Positions 17,259 through 25,232 of a DNA stretch of 41,650 bases are shown piece by piece. How positions within the stretch are numbered: the first letter of the stretch is position 1; each line of letters begins with the position of its first letter. The position numbers and the translations under genes were made by a program. Location: NCBI GenBank assembly GCA_946610655.1, contig CAMOCH010000001.1, forward strand, positions 1 through 41,650, in the 5' to 3' direction. The DNA comes from an uncultured Clostridia bacterium. Its GTDB lineage: Bacteria > Bacillota > Clostridia > Christensenellales > UBA1242. Under the pieces are notes generated by a model. It was not told the DNA's origin and made no database searches. It saw only the letters and a list, made by a program, of their open reading frames with translations.

Positions 17259-17996
17259 ATGAGTAAATTTGAAGATTGGATTAATTCAACCACATTTGTA
17301 AACCGTGGATTTTATAATAATGATGAAGTGCCTGAAAATAGCTTAAAAGCTATTAATCTTGCAATTCACAAAAACTTTGGAATATGCATTGAAGTGCGTG
17401 CCCTTGCCGATGGCACTATTGTTGTTTTTAATGATGCAACACTTGGAAGAATGACAAATAGTGACGGCTTTATTTATCACTCTACTTTGCACGAAATCAA
17501 TGAGTTATCACTACTTAATTCTAGTGAGAAAATACCTACTCTCACTGAAGTGCTTGACCTTGTTAACGGACAAGTTCCTATTATCATTAACGTTAAAACT
17601 TTAGATGAGCAAGAAGTTTATGAGTCAACTTTTGAAAAATATGTTTGGAAAACTTTGCAAGGTTATAAAGGCGATTATGCCATTGCGAGTGCAAATCCAT
17701 ATACCCTTGCTTGGTTTAAAGAAAACGCCCCAAAAGTTAAACGTGGACAAATAAGTTCTTTATACAAAAACTCAATACTTCCATTTAAAGTAAAGTTTAA
17801 ATATAAAAGAATGAAACTCAACTATCTTTCTGAACCAAACTTTATTATGTATAAAGCAAGCGACTTGCCTAACAGATTTGTTAAAAAAATAAAAGACTTA
17901 CCTATTCTTGCAAACCATGTTTACAGCCAAGAAGTCTTTGAAAAAAGCAAAAAACAAGCAACCAACTTTATATATGATGACTACTATGTTGAATAA
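17259..17996 (+). CDS. GDPD-family protein lacking catalytic residues
   Basis: The 245 residues follow the glycerophosphodiester phosphodiesterase barrel pattern: NRGFYNNDEVPENSLKAI (15-32), DGTIVVFNDATLGRM (51-65), IPTLTEVLDL (92-101) and PIIINVKT. In active enzymes these read HRG, E-x-D, HD and IIEIK. Here an ungapped alignment from memory gives His to Asn15, Glu to Cys43, Asp to Glu45, His to Asn58 and Glu to Asn111, so hydrolysis of phosphodiesters is unlikely. No signal peptide or membrane segment is seen, so it is probably cytoplasmic. It is the only plus-strand gene, with RBS GGAG and a terminator shared with the opposing gene. Role unknown; a binding or scaffold role is inference. Confidence 0.8.
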   Translation: MSKFEDWINSTTFVNRGFYNNDEVPENSLKAINLAIHKNFGICIEVRALADGTIVVFNDATLGRMTNSDGFIYHSTLHEINELSLLNSSEKIPTLTEVLDLVNGQVPIIINVKTLDEQEVYESTFEKYVWKTLQGYKGDYAIASANPYTLAWFKENAPKVKRGQISSLYKNSILPFKVKFKYKRMKLNYLSEPNFIMYKASDLPNRFVKKIKDLPILANHVYSQEVFEKSKKQATNFIYDDYYVE

Positions 17997-18006
17997 AAAG
18001 CAGCAC

Positions 18007-18040
18007 AAAAAAAACTTGAATTTAAATTCAAGTTTTTTTT
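18007..18040. terminator. bidirectional terminator between convergent genes
   Basis: Palindrome with core ACTTGAATTTAAATTCAAGT flanked by A8 on one side and T8 on the other, so it can end transcripts from both strands. It lies 10 nt after the GDPD-like stop and 5 nt after the opposing secreted-protein stop. Confidence 0.9.
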
Positions 18041-18045
18041 ATTTA

Positions 18046-18630
18046 CTAATCTATATTAATTTTGCTAACATTGATTTGCAATTTCATGTATCCAGACAAA
18101 TCAATTCTTTCTGCTGCATTGTAATCTGTTACATATGCAGCAATAACATATTTACCAGTTTTATCTGCATTTAATGTTATTTCTTCTGTTTTTCCAGTTG
18201 TTCTATCCACAAAATATATTTGTTGTGTTACTGCATCAATAATTGCAATTTCAACATAATCTTTTGCGTTTGTTTCTCCATCAACTGTAATATCAAAAGT
18301 AAATCTTGCATTTGCTCCAGTGTTGTTTGAAACTTGTGCTTTGAAGAGTTTTACGTCATCAACAAGTGCTTCGTTTGTGTATAAAATTTCATCATAGTTA
18401 TTTACAACAACACCATTGTTATAATCATCAAGTTTTCCGTTGTAATATCCAACAGGACTAAATATTTCTTCTTTTGCAGTATTTGCTGTTAGGTTAAATG
18501 AATACTCATGAAGGCCAACTGCTGCAACTGGGTCTGCAAGAGCAAACACCACACCAAGAGAAATTGCAAGGCTTGCAACAACTGCTACTATTGAAGAAAT
18601 AAACAATGCTGTTAATCTTTTTTCTTTCAT
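18046..18630 (-). CDS. small exported protein, function unknown
   Basis: 194 residues that I do not recognise. The N-terminus is a basic stub (MKEKR) followed by a hydrophobic segment (about 8-31) ending in ALADPVAA, a plausible signal-peptidase site. The remainder looks like an all-beta domain: alternating hydrophobic strands such as ARFTFDITVDG, YVEIAIIDAV, QQIYFVDRT and MKLQINVSK, without Cys. The architecture recalls small secreted matrix or camelysin-type proteins, but no specific family motif supports that. It is monocistronic, with a perfect consensus promoter and RBS GAGAGGA, so expression is probably high. Confidence 0.75.
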   Translation of the reverse strand: MKEKRLTALFISSIVAVVASLAISLGVVFALADPVAAVGLHEYSFNLTANTAKEEIFSPVGYYNGKLDDYNNGVVVNNYDEILYTNEALVDDVKLFKAQVSNNTGANARFTFDITVDGETNAKDYVEIAIIDAVTQQIYFVDRTTGKTEEITLNADKTGKYVIAAYVTDYNAAERIDLSGYMKLQINVSKINID

Positions 18631-18660
18631 AACAATATCCTCTCGTTATTTTATAGCCAT

Positions 18661-18689
18661 ATTATATATTAATAATTATTAGTTGTCAA
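18661..18689 (-). promoter_or_regulatory. perfect consensus promoter of the exported protein
   Basis: On the minus strand, TTGACA (18684-18689), exactly 17 nt, TATAAT (18661-18666); the ATG follows 30 nt after the -10 with a good RBS. Confidence 0.85.
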
Positions 18690-18712
18690 TAATTTTACTA
18701 TTAATTAGACTC

Positions 18713-18739
18713 ATAAAAAAATCGGCAAACGCCGATTTT
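18713..18739 (-). terminator. Rho-independent terminator of rarA-helD-pnuC
   Basis: Minus-strand stem AAAATCGGC / GCCGATTTT with a GTTT loop, followed by a T-run, 4 nt after the pnuC stop. Confidence 0.9.
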
Positions 18740-18743
18740 ATTT

Positions 18744-19703
18744 TTATGAATTTTTTTCAATATCAACTGCTTTATCCCAGTATAAGTTTTGATACATTCT
18801 TCTAAGTTTAATAACTTTTTTGATATTAACTTTTCTTTTATTTAATATCACTCCACCATTTATGGTGTTCTTTCTATACATGCTCTTCCACAAATAATAT
18901 CCATATATTCCATCAGTAAGGCAAGCAACGCAAACAAGCATGTTTTGAGCATAATTTCCAAATGATGTTGTAACCATCATGCTAATCCACATTACTATTT
19001 GAAGCACTTGACTTATAATATACATCAAATATGATTCCATATATCTTCCACTAGAAAGAATTTTAACAATAACACCAATCGCAAAAACAATGGTTGAAAT
19101 GATAAGTGAAGATGTATTAAGAAATTTTAATAAAAAGTATCCAGCAACAAGCATAACAACAAACACAAAAATATAAATTGCCCATTTTTTTGGAGTTAAT
19201 TTCTTTACTTCAATTGTTTTTTCATCATACTTGCCAGTTTTTTGTGCTTTCAAGTTTTTTGTCCAGCTTATTATTGCAACAATATTAAGAGGAATATTTA
19301 TTGCTGCCATTTTGATAACTTCTCCCCAAAGCCCACTAAGCGAACAAATAACTATGTATATTATGCAATCTAGTATTCCAAAATAAATACCAAGAACCTT
19401 TCCTCTTGAAACCAAATCGATATTAAGCATAAGTACAGGAAGTTGAATAGCTGCAAGCCAAGTTGTTTTTGGGAACAATATCAAAAAGACGATGGTCATT
19501 GCAATAGATAAGCAATACCACCAAAATCTGAACACATGCTCTCTACGTAAGTTACGAATAACCTGTATTCTATCAACACCTTCCCCATAGATAGACTGAA
19601 ATCTTACTGCAGAATTAATGCCTAAATTTCCAGTTACATTTCCTTTTATAAGGTGTCTAGAATATGTTCTTCCTCTTCTGTTTATATTTTCTAAATTAGC
19701 CAT
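18744..19703 (-). CDS. pnuC: PnuC-like nicotinamide riboside/vitamin transporter
   Basis: Integral membrane facilitator family that moves nicotinamide riboside or related vitamins. The start was placed at the ATG at 19701-19703 (MANLENINRR) preceded by GGGGAG; the longer frame would begin with TTG inside helD. The 319 residues have a ~55-residue basic N-terminal extension, then about seven hydrophobic segments. PnuC hallmarks are GKVLGIYFGILDCIIY, the WTKNLK loop after IPLNIVAIIS, and the C-terminal ISQVLQIVMW with TDGIYGYYLWKSM. It is 10 bp after helD, last in the operon. The substrate is not certain. Confidence 0.85.
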   Translation of the reverse strand: MANLENINRRGRTYSRHLIKGNVTGNLGINSAVRFQSIYGEGVDRIQVIRNLRREHVFRFWWYCLSIAMTIVFLILFPKTTWLAAIQLPVLMLNIDLVSRGKVLGIYFGILDCIIYIVICSLSGLWGEVIKMAAINIPLNIVAIISWTKNLKAQKTGKYDEKTIEVKKLTPKKWAIYIFVFVVMLVAGYFLLKFLNTSSLIISTIVFAIGVIVKILSSGRYMESYLMYIISQVLQIVMWISMMVTTSFGNYAQNMLVCVACLTDGIYGYYLWKSMYRKNTINGGVILNKRKVNIKKVIKLRRMYQNLYWDKAVDIEKNS

Positions 19704-19713
19704 TTTCTCCCCA

Positions 19714-21879
19714 CTATTTGTTAACAATTAGTTCACTTGGTTTACTTGTGTAATATATGTTAAGTTTATGTAATGCTCTGGTGCAAACAACATAAAATAG
19801 ATTTCTCTCTTCCAGTGTATAATTTTTATCATTTGCATCACTAACAATAACAGCATCAAACTCTAGCCCTTTTGACAAATATGATGGCATAACCATAATT
19901 TTATCTGAATTAAAGGTTTTATCACGCTTACTATAAACTTTAACAGAACCTTGCAATTTTTTATCTATCACATATTTTTTAATTTCATCAGTTTCTGCTT
20001 GATTTTTAGTGATTATTGCAACAGATTTATATTGATTTTTCAAGTTGAGTGCATCTTTCAATAAAATCATATATTTATCTTTAACCGTCAATTTCTTCAC
20101 AAGCACAGGATCACCATGTCTTTCTATTTGATTGTATAATGGACTATCAGCTACTACTGTTTTTGCAAAGGAGTTTATCTCGGTTGTTGAACGATATGTT
20201 TTGCTTAAATACATACTTTCACTTCTAATTTTTTCTCTTGCCTCAGCAAAAATATTTAAAACCGAATCAAAGTTTTTATATGATGCAAAAGGCATTATAT
20301 TTTGATTTAAGTCACCAAGCAAAGTTATGTTTGCATTTTTGAAAATACTTGCAATAATTTTATATTGCATCAATGAATAGTCTTGTGCCTCATCAATCAT
20401 CACAAATTTAATTTGGTTTTGCGCGTTTGACCCAATCAATCTATTTTTGAAATACAAATATGCACTGACATCTTCATATGGCATGATGCCTTTATTAATG
20501 TTTGATTGTGTATAGTTGAATATTTCTGTTAGTTCATTAATTGTAAATCTGTTTTGTTTTGAAGTGCCAACAATATTATAAATCTCTTCAATTAAGTTAA
20601 CAAAATCATCTCTGTTTGAATATAAGCGATTATACAAATCTTTTGGTTTTATCTTTGATATTTGCAAGTTTTTACGCATTTTTGCAAGAATATTTTTGTT
20701 ATTTTGCGTTTTTATAGTTGTGTGCAATAATATCTTTTCAACAATTTTTTGATATTGTTTAAGATAACTTATGCCCTCTGAATCAAACTCGTTAGCTATC
20801 TTTTTCAGGTAATTTTTTTCTATTATAACTTTACCATCAACAACAATATCTTTTATGCCCAAAACCTCTTCTCTAATTTGTTCAAGATATTTTTCTATTA
20901 AATGTAAATACACTGTGCTAAATTTTAATTTAATAGAATTATAAACAACATCACGGGTTTTACCATAAATTTTTTCATATATGTCTGTTAAATTTCCAGA
21001 AACTTTATATTCAGTTAAAAATGTTTTAACATAGTCCATAAAAGTTGTTTGATAAACATTATCTTCACCAATTTGAGGAAGAACATTTGAAATGTAGTTT
21101 GAAAAAATATCATTTGGCGACAATATAAGCACATTACTATTGTTTATTTTATCTTTTAATGAATACAAAATATATGCAATTTTGTGCATTGCAACACTAG
21201 TTTTACCACTGCCAGCAGGACCACTAACAACAAGCACATCAACATCATTTTTTCTGATAACCTTGTTTTGCTCTTTTTGTATTGTGCTAACAATGTTCTT
21301 CATTTTGCCGTTTGTGTTTTCTTGGAGCATTTGTCTAAGCACATCATCAATAATTTGCATGTTTGTGTCAAACACTTCAATAATCTTATCTTTTTCAATT
21401 TTATATTGTCTTTTAAGGACAATCTTTCCTTTAATCTCATCTCCATTTGGAGTCACGTAACTTGCTTCACCCATTTCGTAATCATAGAACATACCACAAA
21501 TTGGAGCACGCCAGTCATAAACATAAAAACATTCATCATTTTCAAGTGTGGCAATACCTAAATATACAGGCAAAACATCTTCACCATCATCAAAATCAAA
21601 TCTGGCAAAATAAGCACTTTTTATCATGCGTCTATAACTTTTGAGTTTATCGGCAATTGTATTTCTGCTATATGACCTTCTATGAATATCTGCAATTGCA
21701 TATGTAAATTCAACATCAGATAATCTGTTTGTTGCATCCCAAGCATACTTCATTTCATCTTGAAGATCATCATTCAAATCGGCAACTTTACCACTGCTTT
21801 TTTCTATCTCTTTATTCAAAATATAGAGCACAGTTTTTAAGTAATCTTTTTCTTTCTTAAGTTCCTTATTATCTATCAT
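19714..21879 (-). CDS. helD: HelD-like superfamily 1 ATPase (RNA polymerase recycling)
   Basis: UvrD/Rep-like ATPase; HelD in Bacillus removes stalled RNA polymerase from DNA. Of 721 residues, the N-terminal part (1-85) is helical and coiled-coil-like, followed by the HelD block DWRAPICGMFYDYEMGEASY (122-141). Walker A is GPAGSGKTS (220-228), and TIQKEQNKVIR (199-209) and LILSPNDIFSNYISNVLPQ (251-269) are family-typical. Walker B is MIDEAQDYS (494-502). The C-terminal motor ends with LSKGLEFDAVIV and FYVVCTRALHKLNIYY. The RBS AGGAGTG is strong. It is 27 bp after rarA. Identity is firm at family level. Confidence 0.92.
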   Translation of the reverse strand: MIDNKELKKEKDYLKTVLYILNKEIEKSSGKVADLNDDLQDEMKYAWDATNRLSDVEFTYAIADIHRRSYSRNTIADKLKSYRRMIKSAYFARFDFDDGEDVLPVYLGIATLENDECFYVYDWRAPICGMFYDYEMGEASYVTPNGDEIKGKIVLKRQYKIEKDKIIEVFDTNMQIIDDVLRQMLQENTNGKMKNIVSTIQKEQNKVIRKNDVDVLVVSGPAGSGKTSVAMHKIAYILYSLKDKINNSNVLILSPNDIFSNYISNVLPQIGEDNVYQTTFMDYVKTFLTEYKVSGNLTDIYEKIYGKTRDVVYNSIKLKFSTVYLHLIEKYLEQIREEVLGIKDIVVDGKVIIEKNYLKKIANEFDSEGISYLKQYQKIVEKILLHTTIKTQNNKNILAKMRKNLQISKIKPKDLYNRLYSNRDDFVNLIEEIYNIVGTSKQNRFTINELTEIFNYTQSNINKGIMPYEDVSAYLYFKNRLIGSNAQNQIKFVMIDEAQDYSLMQYKIIASIFKNANITLLGDLNQNIMPFASYKNFDSVLNIFAEAREKIRSESMYLSKTYRSTTEINSFAKTVVADSPLYNQIERHGDPVLVKKLTVKDKYMILLKDALNLKNQYKSVAIITKNQAETDEIKKYVIDKKLQGSVKVYSKRDKTFNSDKIMVMPSYLSKGLEFDAVIVSDANDKNYTLEERNLFYVVCTRALHKLNIYYTSKPSELIVNK

Positions 21880-21906
21880 TTGTCACTCCTTTTGCATGTT
21901 TTAGCA

Positions 21907-23205
21907 CTATTTTTTATGATTATTCTTTATATTTTGCAGTTTTTGCTCAGAAAGTTTTATACTCTTTTCACTTCCATTTTCACTTGGTATATAGTAAACA
22001 TGGTCTTTAATTTCATCAGGCAAATATTGTTGATTAACATATCCACCATAGTCATGAGGATACTTGTATGCTGGTCTTTTTTCATTAAAATAATTTGTAT
22101 TTTTTAAATGACTTGGAACACTATCGTTATATGTTTGCTCAACGTCATCTGCAGCCAAATGCATTGCCGTTATCACACTGTTAGATTTTGGGCTCATACA
22201 AACATATATTATTGCATGCGTCAAAGGAATCAATCCTTCTGGCACACCCATCTTTTCAAGTGCAGTCATAGCCGAAACACTAACAACCATGGCTTGTGAA
22301 TTTGCAAGACCAACATCTTCACTTGAATGAGCAATCAGTCTGCGTGCAATTATAAGAGGATCACACCCTGCTTTAATTAATCTTTGACTCCAATAAACAG
22401 CAGCATCTGCATCGCTACCTCTAAGACTTTTACAAAACGCAGAAAGCATATCATAATAAATGTCTGTATCCATAGATATCACTCTGCCAGCCGTGCAGTC
22501 GTTAATAATCTCTTTGGTTATGGTAACTTTGCCATTTTTTGCTGGAGTTGAAAGCACAGCAAGTTCAAGATTACCAAGTGCAACTCTTGCATCACCATTA
22601 CAAGTTAATATTAGTTGTTCAAATGCATCGTCTTCAAGTTTAACATTGTATTGTTTTAAACCCTTTTCACTATCTATCGAATCAACAACAATCTTTTTAA
22701 TATCTTCTTTAGTCAATGAGTAAAATTGAAAAATTCTGCATCTACTTACAATAGCCCTGGTCATATTGGTATATGGATTCTCGGTTGTTGAACCAATAAA
22801 AATAATATAACCCTTCTCAATAGCTTCAAGCATGCAATCAGATTGTGCTTTACTCCATCTGTGACATTCATCAAGAAGCAAAAATGTTTTGCGCCCAGAG
22901 ACTTCTTTTTCATGTCTGGCATTATCTATAACTTTTTTAACATCAGCAACTCCACTAGAAACTGCATTGAGTGCAACAAAAAAACTATTTGTTGTTTTTG
23001 CAATAATATTTGCAAGGGTTGTTTTACCTGTTCCAGGTGGACCATAAAAAATACAGCTGCCAAGTTTATCAGCCATGATTGCTCTTCTTAAAAGCGAATT
23101 TTTGCCAACAATATGACTTTGTCCAACAAATTCATCAAGAGATGTTGGACGCATACGCTCAGCAAGAGGTGCTGTTTTAATAATATTTTCATCAAACATG
23201 TTCAT
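21907..23205 (-). CDS. rarA: RarA/MgsA replication-associated AAA+ ATPase
   Basis: RarA-family ATPase related to clamp-loader and RuvB subunits; it acts at stalled replication forks. The start was taken at the ATG at 23203-23205 (MNMFDENIIK); an ATG 6 nt later is equally possible, and the longer frame would start with TTG across the promoter. Walker A is GPPGTGKT (55-62), Walker B is LLLDECHRW, and sensor 1 is GSTTEN. The C-terminal MgsA domain has HSSEDVGLANSQA and HLKNTNY. No RBS is seen, and the ATG is 6 nt after a -10 box. First gene of rarA-helD-pnuC. About 432 residues. Confidence 0.96.
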   Translation of the reverse strand: MNMFDENIIKTAPLAERMRPTSLDEFVGQSHIVGKNSLLRRAIMADKLGSCIFYGPPGTGKTTLANIIAKTTNSFFVALNAVSSGVADVKKVIDNARHEKEVSGRKTFLLLDECHRWSKAQSDCMLEAIEKGYIIFIGSTTENPYTNMTRAIVSRCRIFQFYSLTKEDIKKIVVDSIDSEKGLKQYNVKLEDDAFEQLILTCNGDARVALGNLELAVLSTPAKNGKVTITKEIINDCTAGRVISMDTDIYYDMLSAFCKSLRGSDADAAVYWSQRLIKAGCDPLIIARRLIAHSSEDVGLANSQAMVVSVSAMTALEKMGVPEGLIPLTHAIIYVCMSPKSNSVITAMHLAADDVEQTYNDSVPSHLKNTNYFNEKRPAYKYPHDYGGYVNQQYLPDEIKDHVYYIPSENGSEKSIKLSEQKLQNIKNNHKK

Positions 23206-23211
23206 AAAACT

Positions 23212-23240
23212 ATTATATACTATGTATATAATTTTGGCAA
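23212..23240 (-). promoter_or_regulatory. promoter abutting the rarA start codon
   Basis: On the minus strand, TTGCCA (23235-23240), 17-nt spacer, TATAAT (23212-23217). Only 6 nt separate TATAAT from ATG at 23205, so transcription would begin at or next to the start codon. Confidence 0.7.
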
Positions 23241-23246
23241 ACAATT

Positions 23247-23960
23247 TTAAATCTTAAAATTATTGTATATGTAGAGAATGTTCGCAACTACTATTTTGAT
23301 TTTTTTATCAATATCATTTAATTCTTCAATAAAATAAAAAACGCATTTTCTATAATTAATATTCGAAATATTGCCAATTTTTACTAGATTTTTATTATAT
23401 TTTATTAATCCATAGTAAAAGGCATTTGAATATGTTGTTGATGAAACACAAGTTGTGACTGCCCCTAAATTTATATCTTTTTGAATTCTCTTCATATAGT
23501 TACATAACAACCTTAACCTATTATATAATTCAATCAATATTAAAGCTGGTAAAATATTAAGCTCTTTTTTATATAAATCATTAACTTTGATTTTTGCATT
23601 AATAAATTTTGATATGTTAATATTCCCTTGCATCAAAAGTTTATCAATACAAATTTTAGCTATATATTCAACTAAAGCACGCCCTTTTGCACTTCTATAA
23701 CGGCAAATTTGCGAATTTATTTTTCGTGACAAATTAATTGATATATTAAATAATTGTTGTTTGTAGCACTTAAAATTCTCTTCAGGGAATAGTGAGTAGT
23801 CAGTATTTAGTATTTTATAAATTAACTTATCTATTTTTATCGGTTTTAGCAATTTGTAGTAAATTTTTGTATTACATAGGTCATTTTTTAGTTTTTCCAA
23901 GCATTTTTTGCGTTTTTTATTTTTATGACTAATTAATTGGTTAATATCATTTATGTTCAT
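23247..23960 (-). CDS. hypothetical protein, lineage-specific
   Basis: 237 residues that I do not recognise. The protein is basic and rich in Lys, Asn and Ile, mostly helical in appearance, with no signal peptide, membrane segment or catalytic motif. The N-terminus is strongly charged (KNKKRKKCLEKLK). A central part (about 90-165) has long amphipathic helices, including ALVEYIAKICIDKLL and ILPALILIELYNRLRLL, with a faint likeness to helical regions of very large glucan synthases that I would not rely on. No convincing RBS precedes the ATG at 23958-23960. It sits between rnpB and rarA on the same strand and looks more AT-rich than its neighbours. The open frame across 714 bp of AT-rich DNA supports a real gene. 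Confidence 0.6.
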   Translation of the reverse strand: MNINDINQLISHKNKKRKKCLEKLKNDLCNTKIYYKLLKPIKIDKLIYKILNTDYSLFPEENFKCYKQQLFNISINLSRKINSQICRYRSAKGRALVEYIAKICIDKLLMQGNINISKFINAKIKVNDLYKKELNILPALILIELYNRLRLLCNYMKRIQKDINLGAVTTCVSSTTYSNAFYYGLIKYNKNLVKIGNISNINYRKCVFYFIEELNDIDKKIKIVVANILYIYNNFKI

Positions 23961-23978
23961 ATATAATAAATTTTAAAC

Positions 23979-24005
23979 AAAAAAGCAGGATGATAAACAT
24001 CCTGC
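23979..24005 (-). terminator. Rho-independent terminator of rnpB
   Basis: Minus-strand stem GCAGGATG / CATCCTGC with a 5-nt loop followed by TTTTTTG, directly after the 3' end of the RNase P RNA. Confidence 0.92.
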
Positions 24006-24007
24006 CC

Positions 24008-24343
24008 TAAGATAACCTATAAGCCGAGTTCTGTCATTTAAGATGATCATCTATCTAGTTATGCTGTTGCCAACATAATCAAGCGATTTTGGGAGCGAGC
24101 GAGCAACTCTTATGCCCCACATCTTGCACCACACTGAGTTTACAGCAGAAGTATGTCACCATACTAATGAGTGGGCTTTTACTCCACTTTTCCACCTGTG
24201 CCCTTTACAGCTAAGCTGTCAGTTGGCAGTCTATTTCTGTTGCCCTTTTCCTAATGTCACCATTGCTTGACGTTATCAAGAGTGTTTGCTCTATGGTGCT
24301 CGGACTTTCCTCACCACAAGTGGCGTAATCATCCAGTTATCTT
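24008..24343 (-). ncRNA. rnpB: RNase P RNA (M1 RNA)
   Basis: Catalytic RNA that removes the 5' leader of tRNA precursors. On the minus strand it contains the universal 5' element GAGGAAAGTCCGAGC, the AAAGGGCACAGGTGG-like interior block, and the 3' element ACAGAACTCGGCTTATAGG. The ends pair as P1 (AAGATAAC near 24343 with GTTATCTT near 24009). Length is about 336 nt. The general form looks like the ancestral A type rather than the Bacillus B type, though I assigned this by eye. Its own promoter and terminator fit the ends. Exact ends are good to a few bases. Confidence 0.95.
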
Positions 24344-24349
24344 ATAAAT

Positions 24350-24378
24350 AAGATATCACAAAGTTTAGATTTTGTCAA
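24350..24378 (-). promoter_or_regulatory. promoter of rnpB
   Basis: On the minus strand, TTGACA (24373-24378), 17 nt, TATCTT (24350-24355). Seven nt further lies the predicted 5' end of the RNA, which supports both calls. Confidence 0.85.
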
Positions 24379-24478
24379 TGTAAATTTTAATTGTTAGAAT
24401 AAGGCTCTGCTTTATATAATTTACATAGCATATTTTATATATATTTTACTAAATTTGCAGTTTTTATTTTTATGAATT

Positions 24479-25177
24479 TTATTTATATAAATCATCTTTT
24501 GCATATTTTTTTATAACTTCTAGAGCGTGTTTTTCTATTCTACTAATATATGATCTTGATATACCAAGCATATTACTTATTTCCATTTGAGTGTATTCAC
24601 TATATCCACAAATACCATATCTCATATATATCACTTTTCTTTCTCTCTCGGTCAATTTTTGATCAATGATTTTTTCAATTTGCTCAAATGCAATTTTATT
24701 ACTTATCTTTTCATCCAGGTCTTCATACTTATCTGGAATCACTTCGAGTAGTGACATCTCATTTCCATCTTTATCAGCCATAATTGCATCTTCAAGATAA
24801 ACTTGGCAGTTGTGTTTTTTGTTTGCTCGAATGTACATTAAAATTTCATTATCAATACACCTGGTTGCATAAGTTGAAAAGCTGTTATTTTTATTAGTGT
24901 TAAAATTTTTAATCGCTTTTAGTAATCCAATTGATCCTATTGCAATCAATTCATCTTGTGCCATATTCTGTTTATATTTTAAAGCAACATGCGCCACCAA
25001 TCTCATATTGTGTTTAACAAGTTTTTCTTCAGCCTCTTTGTCACCCAATTTATATTGCTCAAAAAGTTGTTTCTCTTCTTCACTACTAAGTGGTTTTTCA
25101 AATGCTTTATTTTCTTTTATTCTTCCAAACAAAAGCATTATTTTTGAAAATAATAAAGACAATAATTTAAATATCAT
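24479..25177 (-). CDS. sigK: SigK-like sporulation sigma factor with pro-sequence
   Basis: Sigma-70-family factor of the mother-cell SigE/SigK group. The 232 residues begin with a hydrophobic stretch (MIFKLLSLLFSKIMLLFG) before KPLSSEEEKQLFEQYKLGDK, which resembles the membrane-bound pro-sequence of pro-SigK. Region 2 has NMRLVAHVALKY, DELIAIGSIGLLKAI and FSTYATRCIDNEILMYIR. Region 4 has LTERERKVIYMRYGI and the helix-turn-helix TQMEISNMLGISRSYISRIE. RBS AAGGAG. The gene is intact, not split by an excisable element. It suggests a spore-former, but no other sporulation gene is in the window. SigE is the alternative; the pro-sequence and region 2.4 favour SigK. Confidence 0.82.
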   Translation of the reverse strand: MIFKLLSLLFSKIMLLFGRIKENKAFEKPLSSEEEKQLFEQYKLGDKEAEEKLVKHNMRLVAHVALKYKQNMAQDELIAIGSIGLLKAIKNFNTNKNNSFSTYATRCIDNEILMYIRANKKHNCQVYLEDAIMADKDGNEMSLLEVIPDKYEDLDEKISNKIAFEQIEKIIDQKLTERERKVIYMRYGICGYSEYTQMEISNMLGISRSYISRIEKHALEVIKKYAKDDLYK

Positions 25178-25232
25178 ATTTTACTCCTTGATAAATTTTA
25201 TTATTTAATTAGACAAAATATGACAATTTGTG

